Source: Candidatus Poseidoniaceae archaeon | GTDB lineage: Archaea; Thermoplasmatota; Poseidoniia; Poseidoniales; Poseidoniaceae | NCBI GenBank assembly: GCA_016777125.1 | Contig: JADHSC010000008.1 | Span: 1-64,000, forward strand | Reading direction: 5' to 3' | Length of the DNA: 64,000 nt | The notes under the pieces: generated by a model | Told to the model about the DNA's origin: nothing | The model's database searches: none | Seen by the model: only the letters and a program-made list of their open reading frames with translations | Position numbers and translations under genes: made by a program | Shown here: piece by piece, positions 43,905 to 52,071 of the stretch | How positions within the stretch are numbered: position 1 is the first letter of the stretch | How the letters are laid out: every line of letters begins with the position of its first letter

Positions 43905-45245
43905 TCAGCCTAAGAGTTCTTGATGCATGTCAATGTATTGGATTGTGATGTCGCCGTTGATAAAATCAGTTTCATCCATGATTCTACGGTGAAGCGGAAT
44001 GAGATGCTCAACACCCGTGATTACAGTTTCATCAAGAGCAGTTCTCATTCGACGTATTGCATCCTCACGATCTCTCCCCCAAACAAGTAACTTTGCAAGA
44101 AGGGAATCGAAACTTCCTGGCATTTCGTAACCCGGATGTGCATGCGTATCCACTCGAACTCCAAATCCTGAAGGGAAGTGACACTCCCACAACCGTCCTG
44201 GGCTCGGGATAAATTCACGAGGATCTTCTGCATTCAAACGGCATTGAATCGAATGGCCGTTCCACGTGATATCTTCTTGAGCAAGAGGAAGTGATTCCCC
44301 TTGTGCCACTCGAATTCCAAGTTCAACGAGGTTGTGCCCTGTGATTAATTCAGTAACAGTATGTTCAACTTGAACTCGAGGATTTACTTCTAAAAAGTAG
44401 AAGTCCCCATTCGCATCACGAAGAAATTCAAACGTAGCAAGGCCTTTGTAACCTACAGATTCAGCGCCTTTACAAACAAGAGCACCAATTTCTTCACGCT
44501 TTTCTGGCGTCAACCAAGGCCCTTCTTCAACCAACTTTTGGTGACGGCGCTGAATCGAGCAAAAGCGCTCACCGAAATGAATGGCCTTATTTCCATCTGC
44601 AAGTACCTGAAATTCAACGTGCTGTGCTCCTTGTATGTATTTCTCAACGAAGACGCGAGAGTCGCCAAAAGCGGATTTAGCACGTGATTGACAGAGTTTC
44701 AGAGCGCTTTCAAATTCATCAGCGGCTTGGACGATCTGCATTCCAATTCCTCCTCCACCAGCAGCTGCTTTGATGATGACTGGATATCCAATTTCATCTG
44801 CAAGGGCTGATGCGACGGATGCTTCAGAGATTGGTTCTGAGGATCCTTTTGCGGTCGGCAATCCTGCTGCTTCCATAGCAGCACGTGCTTCTATTTTATC
44901 GCCGAGTAAGGTGATTACATCCGAACTTGGTCCGATGAAAGTAATCCCTTCTTCTTGTAGGCGCTTTACAAACCCAGCATTTTCCGCAAGGAATCCATAG
45001 CCTGGATGCACAGCATCACAACCCATGTCTTTAGCGGCTTGTACAACTGCTTCAATATCGAGATAGGCATCGAGTGGATTGATGACGTCCCGGAAATGTG
45101 CATCATCTGAAAGACGTACTGGCAATGATAGGCGGTCTTCTTTTCCATAGATTATTGCCGCTTCGATGTTCATATCACGAAGTGTTCTCATGATTCGAAG
45201 AGCAATTTCTCCGCGGTTGGCAATCAAGACTTTTGAGAACCCCAT
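43905..45245 (-). CDS. accC: Biotin carboxylase subunit of acyl-CoA carboxylase
   Basis: ATP-grasp enzyme that carboxylates biotin on a carrier protein, the first half-reaction of acetyl-/propionyl-CoA carboxylase. Length 446 aa matches the free-standing subunit. Motifs: N-terminal KVLIANRGEIALRI, HPGYGFLAENA, glycine-rich ATP loop KAAAGGGGIGMQ, EVNPRVQVEHTVTE (metal and bicarbonate site), and the C-terminal HPGYEMPGSFDSLLAKL. No biotin carrier or carboxyltransferase gene is next to it. It would be needed to make malonyl-CoA for the synthase encoded at 20-30 kb, and could equally serve propionyl-CoA metabolism. Confidence 0.94.
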   Translation of the reverse strand: MGFSKVLIANRGEIALRIMRTLRDMNIEAAIIYGKEDRLSLPVRLSDDAHFRDVINPLDAYLDIEAVVQAAKDMGCDAVHPGYGFLAENAGFVKRLQEEGITFIGPSSDVITLLGDKIEARAAMEAAGLPTAKGSSEPISEASVASALADEIGYPVIIKAAAGGGGIGMQIVQAADEFESALKLCQSRAKSAFGDSRVFVEKYIQGAQHVEFQVLADGNKAIHFGERFCSIQRRHQKLVEEGPWLTPEKREEIGALVCKGAESVGYKGLATFEFLRDANGDFYFLEVNPRVQVEHTVTELITGHNLVELGIRVAQGESLPLAQEDITWNGHSIQCRLNAEDPREFIPSPGRLWECHFPSGFGVRVDTHAHPGYEMPGSFDSLLAKLLVWGRDREDAIRRMRTALDETVITGVEHLIPLHRRIMDETDFINGDITIQYIDMHQELLG

Positions 45246-45307
45246 GTCCTACTGTTATCCAAGACACCCTATGAGCAAAGCGGTTCAATAATCACCATCT
45301 CATAATT

Positions 45308-45340
45308 AGTTATTAAGTAATAAACTTATTATACAGGTGG
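45308..45340. promoter_or_regulatory. AT-rich divergent promoter region between accC and a small gene
   Basis: The 110-nt gap between accC (minus) and the gene at 45356 (plus) contains a 33-nt run made almost only of A and T, with nested TTATTAAG and AATAAACTTATTATA elements. The right end is about 20-25 nt from the plus-strand ATG, so a leaderless plus-strand transcript is plausible. For accC it is about 65-95 nt upstream. Confidence 0.4.
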
Positions 45341-45355
45341 CCTTATCTTCACCAT

Positions 45356-45643
45356 ATGTCACAAACAGACGATACAAACAATGAGCCCGAAATTAAAGAA
45401 TCTGATTTTCCAATCGATTCTGGACAAGACCAATTTGAACCTCTTCAGTTAACTGTAGATGGCTACCCTGCAAAGGGCTTGATCACCGATTCAATCGGAT
45501 GGTCGACTCGGATTGTTCTTCTCTTCGAACAACCCCATCCTGAATTCGGAAAGGAATTTATGACCAAGAAGTTTCTTATTGAACCAGCAGGATACCTGAC
45601 GTATGGTTATGATCAGAAACCACTTCGATTGAAGCGAATTTAA
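45356..45643 (+). CDS. Hypothetical acidic protein, 95 aa
   Basis: A charged, probably flexible N-terminus (MSQTDDTNNEPEIKESDFP) precedes a compact beta-like part (LQLTVDGYPAKGLITDSIGWSTRIVLLFEQ and FLIEPAGYLTYGYDQKPLRLKRI). It has no Cys, signal or membrane helix. No family recognised. It has its own AT-rich promoter region and converges on the Nei gene with a 4-nt overlap, which supports it being a real gene. Confidence 0.6.
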   Translation: MSQTDDTNNEPEIKESDFPIDSGQDQFEPLQLTVDGYPAKGLITDSIGWSTRIVLLFEQPHPEFGKEFMTKKFLIEPAGYLTYGYDQKPLRLKRI

Positions 45644-46458
45644 TTCTGACAAGAGGGACAAAAATCGAGACGTCTCCCGCTCATTCGGGTATGTACAATC
45701 CTCGAGTTGCATTCGTGGCAGTCCAAACCATCACGGGTAAACACATGATGCCTTGCTTGTCGACGAGAAAGCCCATTTTCTCTAAGAAGTTCATAGAGTT
45801 CTTTAGCGACTGTAACGCCGCGCTGATCAAACGCTAATTGTGTAACCTCAATGGCTGAATGCGCAAGATTATGTTGTTCTGTTGTTGAGAGAGTGTTGAG
45901 TTTTCGAGAGGGAGATATTCGAGCAGAATGAAGTATTTCGCTTCGAAGATAATTTCCAACACCTGCCAAAAATCCTTGATCAAGAAGAAGATGAGACAGT
46001 TGCCTTCTGCTAAATTTTGGGTTTTGTACTTGCTTTAGTACATCATCAAAATTAACATCTCTATCTGCAACATCTGGACCGAGTTTGGCAATGTAAGGGT
46101 GTCCTTCAATCTCCCAAGGCTCAATAAGTTGTATATCTGTAGCAGACCAAAGGCATGCTGTGTGGGTTTCATTTTGCAATTTGAGTCGTAATGAACGGTT
46201 CGTTTTCTTCGATTTTGTGGAATTCTTCTGAACTGTCCAACGACCATAGAGTTGGTTATGGCTGTACAGAACATCTTCACCAATATGGATTAGCATGGCC
46301 TTTGAACGAGCTTCCACTGAAAGGACTTGATTACCAAGAAATCGATGCTCTTGACCTTGAATGGTTACATAGGGACATTCCACATGAGTAATGATTGAAC
46401 CTTCGAGGGCATTTCTCAACCGCTGGGCAGCTCTGTGAATCTCTGGCCCCTCTGGCAT
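45640..46458 (-). CDS. nei: Endonuclease VIII-like DNA glycosylase (Nei)
   Basis: A second Fpg/Nei-family repair enzyme in the window. It begins MPEGPEIHRAAQRL, with Pro2 and Glu3 as catalytic residues and the PEGPE form typical of Nei (oxidised pyrimidines) rather than the PELPE of Fpg. Further signatures are KAMLIHIGEDVLYSHNQLYGRW, the GVGNYLRSEIL H2TH helix and the C-terminal zinc finger CHECNSRI ... CPSCQN. Length 272 aa is normal. Together with the Fpg at 1997-2896 it suggests substantial oxidative base repair, compatible with an oxic, sunlit habitat. Confidence 0.93.
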   Translation of the reverse strand: MPEGPEIHRAAQRLRNALEGSIITHVECPYVTIQGQEHRFLGNQVLSVEARSKAMLIHIGEDVLYSHNQLYGRWTVQKNSTKSKKTNRSLRLKLQNETHTACLWSATDIQLIEPWEIEGHPYIAKLGPDVADRDVNFDDVLKQVQNPKFSRRQLSHLLLDQGFLAGVGNYLRSEILHSARISPSRKLNTLSTTEQHNLAHSAIEVTQLAFDQRGVTVAKELYELLRENGLSRRQARHHVFTRDGLDCHECNSRIVHTRMSGRRLDFCPSCQN

Positions 46459-46510
46459 CTTTCAAAACTATCAAACATGCGTTTAAACAGATGTTTCACC
46501 TAAAGAAAAT

Positions 46511-46762
46511 ATGCGAAGACGCTGGACTAAAGAAAAACGTCTTCAGCGACAACAAGCCGATTGGATTGTTGGATATCTTCGAAAGAACGGTCCCCTGACT
46601 ACTCGTCAAATTATTGAGGCACTTCGTGACCATGAACGAAGTGTTGAATCTCATGTCATTACGAGGGCTTTGAGAAAATCTCAATTCATACATTTACAAA
46701 AAAGGATTGACATCGATGGCGAATCTCACTCGGTTTGGGAGTTTCGTGTTGATGCTCAGTAA
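46511..46762 (+). CDS. Small winged-helix protein, 83 aa
   Basis: A basic start (MRRRWTKEKRLQRQQADW) is followed by a helix-turn-helix pattern: IVGYLRKNGPLTTRQIIEALRDHER, then SHVITRALRKSQFIHLQKR as the recognition helix and wing, and a short beta end SHSVWEFRV. Probably a DNA-binding regulator or nucleoid factor. It shares the region between nei and the flavoprotein reductase and overlaps the latter's 3' end by 7 nt. No close family is recognised. Confidence 0.62.
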   Translation: MRRRWTKEKRLQRQQADWIVGYLRKNGPLTTRQIIEALRDHERSVESHVITRALRKSQFIHLQKRIDIDGESHSVWEFRVDAQ

Positions 46763-48006
46763 ACGTCTCGCAAGTATCGCTTTTGTTCACGCATCATTGT
46801 TTGCTCGATGAAATGTGTTGCATCAGCTTCAGACATGCCACCATGTTCGATTGCAATTTCAATAAGTGCTCTATGAACGTCTTTTGCCATGTAGGTTTTA
46901 TCACCACAAATGTAGAAGTATGCTCCCTTTTCGAACCATTCCCACACTTCAGCACCATGTTCTTTCAAGCGATGTTGAACGTAGACTTTTTCTTCTTGAT
47001 CTCGTGACCAAGCAGTGGTAAAGCGATACAAGTCACCGCTATCCATCCACCCTTCAATTTCATCCTTGTAGTAATACTCTGTCTTTTCAGATTGATCTCC
47101 AAAGAAAAGCCAATTTTTACCAGTTGCTTTGTCATGAACACGCTGTTCCATAAATGCACGGAACGGTGCGATTCCAGTTCCAGGCCCGACCATGATGATA
47201 TCGGTATCTTTGTCTTCTGGGAGAATAAATGATTTTGTAGGAGACATGAAGACTCCTACTGGTGTTTCATTGACGACGACTTCATCAGCCATGTATTGTG
47301 TCGTTATGCCGCCACGTTGGCGATCGTGGTAATTGAATCGGACAATGCCGACGGTTAATTCGACGAATCCAGGATGGGCATCGTGAGAGGATGCAATTGA
47401 ATACAAACGGGGCTTGAGGCGATCGACCAATTCAAGGAATTCTTCTGGAGAATACTTCACACTGAATTCGCTCATAATGTCAACATAGTCACGTGTCCAG
47501 ATATAGTTTTCAATCTCTTTTGCATCGGAAAGGATTGCTTTGACCTGAGAAGTAGGATCGTCTGAAGGCATACTTGTAGTGAGGCCAGGAGGTAAATCTC
47601 CTTCTTCCTCTGCGTTCCAATCAACTCCGTTTCGAGAACGCTTAACAATGCTCATGGAGATATTCATTCCCGAAGAAACAACCTTATTTGCTAGGGACTG
47701 AACGAATTTCTTGTTTGCTTGATGTACCTCAAAATCTTTCTTTAGAGCAGTGTAAAGGTCTTTTTCGCCTTTGTGGGTCGTGACAGTATGGTCTCTATCC
47801 CATCCTTGAATCTCAATAAGTTCCTCTACAATGTGGGGTGGGTTCTCTGGTAGAACGCCTAATGCATCCCCTACTTTGTAATCAAGCCCAGAGTCGCCGA
47901 GATCGAAAACGATATGGCGAGTCTCTTTCTTGGAACCCTTTCCGTTGAGTACATAGCATTCGGTGATTTTAGAATCGTATGGGTTTTTTGCGGACCAGTT
48001 ACTCAT
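46756..48006 (-). CDS. Ferredoxin-NADP reductase-like flavoprotein (CysJ/CPR C-terminal type)
   Basis: 416 residues from the ATG at 48006, chosen because GGTGAG lies 3 nt upstream of it. It corresponds to the FAD/NADPH half of sulfite reductase flavoprotein or cytochrome P450 reductase: a connecting domain at about 60-200, the FAD motif RLYSIASS near 215, GGITTQYMAD near 250, the NADPH motif VGPGTGIAPFRAFMEQR near 290, then FFGDQSEKTEYYYKDE and the C-terminal YICGDKTYMAKDV. The N-terminal FMN flavodoxin domain of full-length CysJ is missing, so electrons must pass to a separate flavodoxin or ferredoxin. Confidence 0.88.
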   Translation of the reverse strand: MSNWSAKNPYDSKITECYVLNGKGSKKETRHIVFDLGDSGLDYKVGDALGVLPENPPHIVEELIEIQGWDRDHTVTTHKGEKDLYTALKKDFEVHQANKKFVQSLANKVVSSGMNISMSIVKRSRNGVDWNAEEEGDLPPGLTTSMPSDDPTSQVKAILSDAKEIENYIWTRDYVDIMSEFSVKYSPEEFLELVDRLKPRLYSIASSHDAHPGFVELTVGIVRFNYHDRQRGGITTQYMADEVVVNETPVGVFMSPTKSFILPEDKDTDIIMVGPGTGIAPFRAFMEQRVHDKATGKNWLFFGDQSEKTEYYYKDEIEGWMDSGDLYRFTTAWSRDQEEKVYVQHRLKEHGAEVWEWFEKGAYFYICGDKTYMAKDVHRALIEIAIEHGGMSEADATHFIEQTMMREQKRYLRDVY

Positions 48007-48122
48007 GAACTCACCAATCGCTTCGCGACGTTTTTCCCAAATGTGGCACACTTATCATCATTCTCTTACGGCCATAGCCCTCATACATAGGATTCAAAGA
48101 GTTGATTCTCAGAGGATAAACC

Positions 48123-48917
48123 ATGACCCACGAAGTAAGGTTGTTAGGAACAGGCAATGCCTTCCTGCCAAAACAACGACTTCATTCCTTCATGATTCTT
48201 GATGGAATACATATCGTCGACGCCCCTCCTACCGCTCTTGCTAGCCTGCGTATTGCTGGGATTTCCCCTGCTAAGATTGAAACTATTTTTGTCACGCATC
48301 TTCACGGAGATCACGTCTTTGGATTACCATTTTTGCTCCTAGAAAGAAAATACATCTCAGACAGAGAGCGACTGAAGCCTCTTACTGTCGTAGGAGCAAA
48401 GGGTGTTAGAGAGCGTTTTCAGATACTATGTCAACTAGCATTTCCAGGAAGTTTAGATGATGCGCTTGATTCAATAGAATTCATTGAACGTGATCACGGA
48501 ACAACAAACGACAACTGGAATTGGGAGCGCTTCGAAGTCCATCATGATGATGCAGTGGATCCTCACGGATACCGGTTTGAACATACGGATGGTGCTTCAC
48601 TCGTTCACTCAGGAGACTCAGGTCCCTGTGAGAATCTAGAGAATGCAATTTCCCGTTCACAAATAGCTGTCGTAGAGATGGGCTTCCCGCAGTGGGTTCC
48701 ATCCGACCATCATCACAAACCGAACGATATTCAATCTCTCGCTGAAAGAAACCCAAAAACTCAGTTACTGATTACTCACACATTCATTGATTCAGAAAAA
48801 TCAAGTGGAGATCCAATTTTAACAAACGAGTTCCCTCTCCACCCTGGAAATGTCCATCATCTCGAAGATGGTGATGCATGGATTCACGAAAATTTGGCTT
48901 GGAATCCAGAAAATTGA
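48123..48917 (+). CDS. RNase Z-like metallo-beta-lactamase fold hydrolase
   Basis: 264 residues. The metal motif is THLHGDHVFGLPFLLLER near residue 58 (HxHxDH), with a further His before the SLVHSGDSGP Asp motif and a late His in LLITHTF. The opening VRLLGTGNAFLP resembles ribonuclease Z / ElaC-type enzymes, as does FGLPFL after the HxHxDH box. tRNA 3' processing is possible, but many MBL-fold phosphodiesterases look alike, and the long exosite arm of RNase Z is not evident. It is followed by an origin-like region and orc1/cdc6. Confidence 0.8.
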   Translation: MTHEVRLLGTGNAFLPKQRLHSFMILDGIHIVDAPPTALASLRIAGISPAKIETIFVTHLHGDHVFGLPFLLLERKYISDRERLKPLTVVGAKGVRERFQILCQLAFPGSLDDALDSIEFIERDHGTTNDNWNWERFEVHHDDAVDPHGYRFEHTDGASLVHSGDSGPCENLENAISRSQIAVVEMGFPQWVPSDHHHKPNDIQSLAERNPKTQLLITHTFIDSEKSSGDPILTNEFPLHPGNVHHLEDGDAWIHENLAWNPEN

Positions 48918-49113
48918 TTTGATATATTTTGTTCGTTTAAGTACCCCTGCTGCGCCGTATATCATTTCTAAATAATTCTTTTTTTACAATCAAAATTGAT
49001 TCCTTCAAACAATTCCTACGGACATCCTTATGAGGGGGGCTCGGACTCGGAGAAACTATCCCAGCGCATGTTCAACGAGCCGTCGCAAAGGGGTATATAA
49101 TGGAGGAAAAATT
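48918..49113. other. Candidate replication origin upstream of orc1/cdc6
   Basis: The gap before the initiator gene is AT-rich in its middle (about 48962-49015, including TTCTTTTTTTAC and an AATCAA/TTGATT inverted repeat). It is flanked by an inverted pair of similar motifs: TTAAGTACCCC at 48937-48947 and GGGGTATATAA at 49090-49100. Archaeal origin-recognition boxes carry a GGGGT-type G-string and are often inverted around an unwinding element next to orc1/cdc6. The match is partial and only two copies are seen. GGGGTATATAA might alternatively contain a TATA-like promoter element. Confidence 0.35.
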
Positions 49114-50355
49114 GTGAAGGAAAACATCTTCGACACTTTGCTCTCCAAGCCAAGTTTATTTCTCAACAAAGAGATTCTTCATCACAGCCATCGCCCAACA
49201 ATTATGCCTCATCGTGAGAAGGAAATTGAGCGTATCGCATTCAACCTTGTTGAAGCCTTGAACGGCCAGATTCCTTCGAACATGATTCTTTATGGAGTTA
49301 CTGGCGCTGGGAAAACTGCCGTCACTCTCCACGTGACAAACCTCCTGAAAGAAAAAGGAGAACAGATGAGGAGAGATATTACTCCAGTCATGATTAACTG
49401 TCGTCAAATTGACACACAATACAGAGTTCTTTCAAACATTGGAAATTCACTTCTCGAAGACCATGAAATCGATGAAATACCATTCACTGGATGGCCCACT
49501 GACCGTGTATTCAAGGAACTCATCAAGAGGATGGATGCACGAAAGGGTGTCTTTGTCATTGTATTGGACGAAATTGATCACCTTGTTCGAAAAGCAGGAG
49601 ATGACCTTCTCTACAATCTTACAAATATCAATTCATTCCTCAAAGATTCGCGTGCATGTGTCATTGGGATTTCCAACGATTTGAAATTTACAGAATTCCT
49701 TGACCCACGCGTTCGCTCCCGGCTTGGACAACAAGATTTACTCTTCGCTCCTTATGATGCTGAGCAACTCAAAGACATCCTTAGGAAGAGAGCAAGTGTT
49801 GCAATCGCTCCAGATGTAGTTTCGGAAGGTGTTATTGCACTCTGCTCAGCATTTGCAGCACAAGAACATGGAGATGCTCGATGCGCCTTGGATTTGTTGA
49901 GAGTTTCCACAGAAAAAGCAGAACAACTTGGTGATAAGATAGTTGAACAGCATCACGTTCGTATGGCTCAGCATCAGATTGAAGCTGATCAAATAGAACC
50001 TGTTATCGCTGCATTACCAACTCAACAAAAGTTGGTTCTCGCCTCAGTCCTCATCAACGAGAGAAATGGACTAAAGAACATACAAACTGGTCAATTGTAC
50101 GATGTCTACGACCAGGCGTGTTCATATCTCAACATACCATCACTTACCCAAAGAAGAATTTCGGGGATAATTGCAAATTTGGACATGCTTGGATTAATCA
50201 CTGCAAGGACAATCAGCCGAGGGCGATATGGTCGTTCTAAGGAAATTAATTCATGCATTCCACAGAACGTTGAAACTCAACAAATCCTGACCAATGCTGA
50301 TGAGAATATGGCCGCTGTCTTCAACAATCGCTATCGACAACAACGTCCGCTTTGA
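49114..50355 (+). CDS. cdc6: Orc1/Cdc6 replication initiator
   Basis: AAA+ ATPase that recognises the archaeal origin and loads the MCM helicase. The GTG at 49114 is preferred as start because GGAGG lies 9 nt upstream and the open frame before it looks non-coding; this gives 413 aa. Walker A is GVTGAGKTA at residues 61-69, Walker B FVIVLDEIDHL near 165, and sensor 1 IGISNDLKF follows. DARCALDLLRVS marks sensor 2, and the C-terminal 100 residues form the winged-helix DNA-binding domain (YLNIPSLTQRRISGIIANLDMLGLI). It lies directly downstream of the origin-like region. Confidence 0.95.
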   Translation: MKENIFDTLLSKPSLFLNKEILHHSHRPTIMPHREKEIERIAFNLVEALNGQIPSNMILYGVTGAGKTAVTLHVTNLLKEKGEQMRRDITPVMINCRQIDTQYRVLSNIGNSLLEDHEIDEIPFTGWPTDRVFKELIKRMDARKGVFVIVLDEIDHLVRKAGDDLLYNLTNINSFLKDSRACVIGISNDLKFTEFLDPRVRSRLGQQDLLFAPYDAEQLKDILRKRASVAIAPDVVSEGVIALCSAFAAQEHGDARCALDLLRVSTEKAEQLGDKIVEQHHVRMAQHQIEADQIEPVIAALPTQQKLVLASVLINERNGLKNIQTGQLYDVYDQACSYLNIPSLTQRRISGIIANLDMLGLITARTISRGRYGRSKEINSCIPQNVETQQILTNADENMAAVFNNRYRQQRPL

Positions 50356-50393
50356 TTCGTTGTGCTTATATGGATGAGGCAGGTGGCGGATTC

Positions 50394-50960
50394 ATGAGCA
50401 GTGAAGAGAAGACAGAAGAAAAGGGTTTTTTGGAACTTATTTCAAATCCTTCAATGGGTCTTTCCAAGTGGTACATCGCTATTGGAGCATGGGGACTTGT
50501 CCTAGCATTGCTCAATCTTATCGGTGAAATTCATCCAACATACCGAGTTTCATGGGGAGGCCTTCTCACCTTCGAACTACTTGCAGATGCATTTGGTGAC
50601 AAAGACACTGCTGCTGCATTCGTCGCAGGCGATGCTGTTTTCATGATCGGCTGCGGTGTCCTCGTTGCACTTGGCCTTAAATCGATCAATGAATCGAATG
50701 AAGGTGGCGTTGCAAGTTTCTTCCAATCCATGGTCATCAACGACACATGGCCTGCACTCGTTGGAGGCGAAGGTGGGATGATGCGTGCTATTGGAGCATG
50801 GTGTCTTCTTCTCGGATTCGGATTCTATATCGCATTCAGTGTAATGAATCAAACATGGATTGACCTCGGTGTATATTCGGTTTCAGTTACCCTTGTAGCC
50901 TTTGGTTTTGCCCTTGATTCTGCAAGTCGAGCGCCACCTGGCGACGACACAGTCATGTGA
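50394..50960 (+). CDS. Membrane protein of unknown function, 188 aa
   Basis: The ATG at 50394 follows AGGTGG and gives MSSEEKTEEKGF, a charged start; the frame extends further back to 50352, where it overlaps the initiator gene. Four hydrophobic segments: about 25-46 (YIAIGAWGLVLALLNLI), 75-97, 128-146 (AIGAWCLLLGFGFYIAF) and 150-172. The two GAW segments, IAIGAWGLVLALL and RAIGAWCLLLGFG, suggest an internal duplication of two-helix units. No family recognised. Confidence 0.65.
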   Translation: MSSEEKTEEKGFLELISNPSMGLSKWYIAIGAWGLVLALLNLIGEIHPTYRVSWGGLLTFELLADAFGDKDTAAAFVAGDAVFMIGCGVLVALGLKSINESNEGGVASFFQSMVINDTWPALVGGEGGMMRAIGAWCLLLGFGFYIAFSVMNQTWIDLGVYSVSVTLVAFGFALDSASRAPPGDDTVM

Positions 50961-50964
50961 TTGT

Positions 50965-52071
50965 TCAACTGAACAATCGCTTGTGACCATTTCGAGACAA
51001 TAACGCATCAAAAGCGCCTAAGGCAAGTCCTTGCCAAAGTGCAATTGACCAACGTAGAATCAAAATTCTTACAGAGAGTGATAAGAACAAATGATTTCTC
51101 TTTCCATCTTTTTTCAGACTTCTTGTTATGACACCGAGCGGACCTCTCCAGAAGAGCAGTTCGATCAATGCCCCGAGCATCAGCCCACCAAAGGCGAGAT
51201 TTGTCTGCCACATTGAGAGAATATCACCATCTAATGGCAATGCCATTAGGATTGGTAAAAACGATAACAACATCAACAGAACAATAGGTAAAATTGAGAA
51301 TGCTATGCTCGCACTCCCAATGAAATCAAAGCCTGGCCCAGTCCTTTGCCATGCTGGAAAATGGCGAACAATTCGAACGTGAGCGCGTGCGTCTCTCCTG
51401 CGTTTGTGAAGAAAACGTCGTATACCAATTTCTGGAACGTGTGAAACCAAAGCATCCGGAGCATGAATAATTGTGCCTCCTTCTGAAAGAAGCCGAAGAC
51501 TCAATTCCATATCTTCTGCATGATACCACGATGGATCAAAGCCTCCTACTTCGAGCAAAGCTTCACGGAGAAACATCGAGCAAGGTCCATTTGCAAGTGA
51601 AGTTTTTCGTGGCCTGTTACGGTATTTCGATGCGATTTCTAAGGCCCTGAATCGACTTACAACATCGTCGTGTGCTTGAAAGACTGTTCTTCCAGTTACA
51701 GCGGAAATGGATTCGTTATCAATTGGTTTAGAGGCGAGTAGCATCTGCTCTATCCAGTCTGGTTCAGGTCGAACATCGATATCAGTAATCGCAATCCATA
51801 CCCCGATTGATTGCTCAACAGCCGCCATCCGTCCTGCAGATAAGCCTAGGGAGTCTTGATGAATTATGTGTATTGGAACTTCACCGTCTGAATGCATCTC
51901 GTGCCATGTATCAAGTTTTGATTTCGTATCATCTGAAGATCCATCATTAACTGCTATTATTTCCAGAGGGCGATGGGTTTGTTGAAGAAGTGAATTAAGA
52001 CAATCCTCAACCCAATGCTCACCGTCTCTGACACAAACAGTCACGCTTACTAACGGACTTTCTGACATCAT
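50965..52071 (-). CDS. Family 2 glycosyltransferase with C-terminal membrane helices
   Basis: 368 residues. GT-A features: VSVTVCVRDGEHWVEDCLNSLLQQTHRPLEII spread over residues 8-39, VNDGSSDDTK, the metal site WIAITDIDVRPEPDW, and the acceptor motif GGFDPSWYHAEDMELSLRL. Hydrophobic helices near 258-280 and 295-310 anchor it in the membrane. Its start overlaps the stop of the CoaD-DPCK gene (ATGA, 4 nt), implying translational coupling. It probably transfers a sugar to a lipid-linked or surface acceptor; the donor is unknown. Confidence 0.88.
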   Translation of the reverse strand: MMSESPLVSVTVCVRDGEHWVEDCLNSLLQQTHRPLEIIAVNDGSSDDTKSKLDTWHEMHSDGEVPIHIIHQDSLGLSAGRMAAVEQSIGVWIAITDIDVRPEPDWIEQMLLASKPIDNESISAVTGRTVFQAHDDVVSRFRALEIASKYRNRPRKTSLANGPCSMFLREALLEVGGFDPSWYHAEDMELSLRLLSEGGTIIHAPDALVSHVPEIGIRRFLHKRRRDARAHVRIVRHFPAWQRTGPGFDFIGSASIAFSILPIVLLMLLSFLPILMALPLDGDILSMWQTNLAFGGLMLGALIELLFWRGPLGVITRSLKKDGKRNHLFLSLSVRILILRWSIALWQGLALGAFDALLSRNGHKRLFS

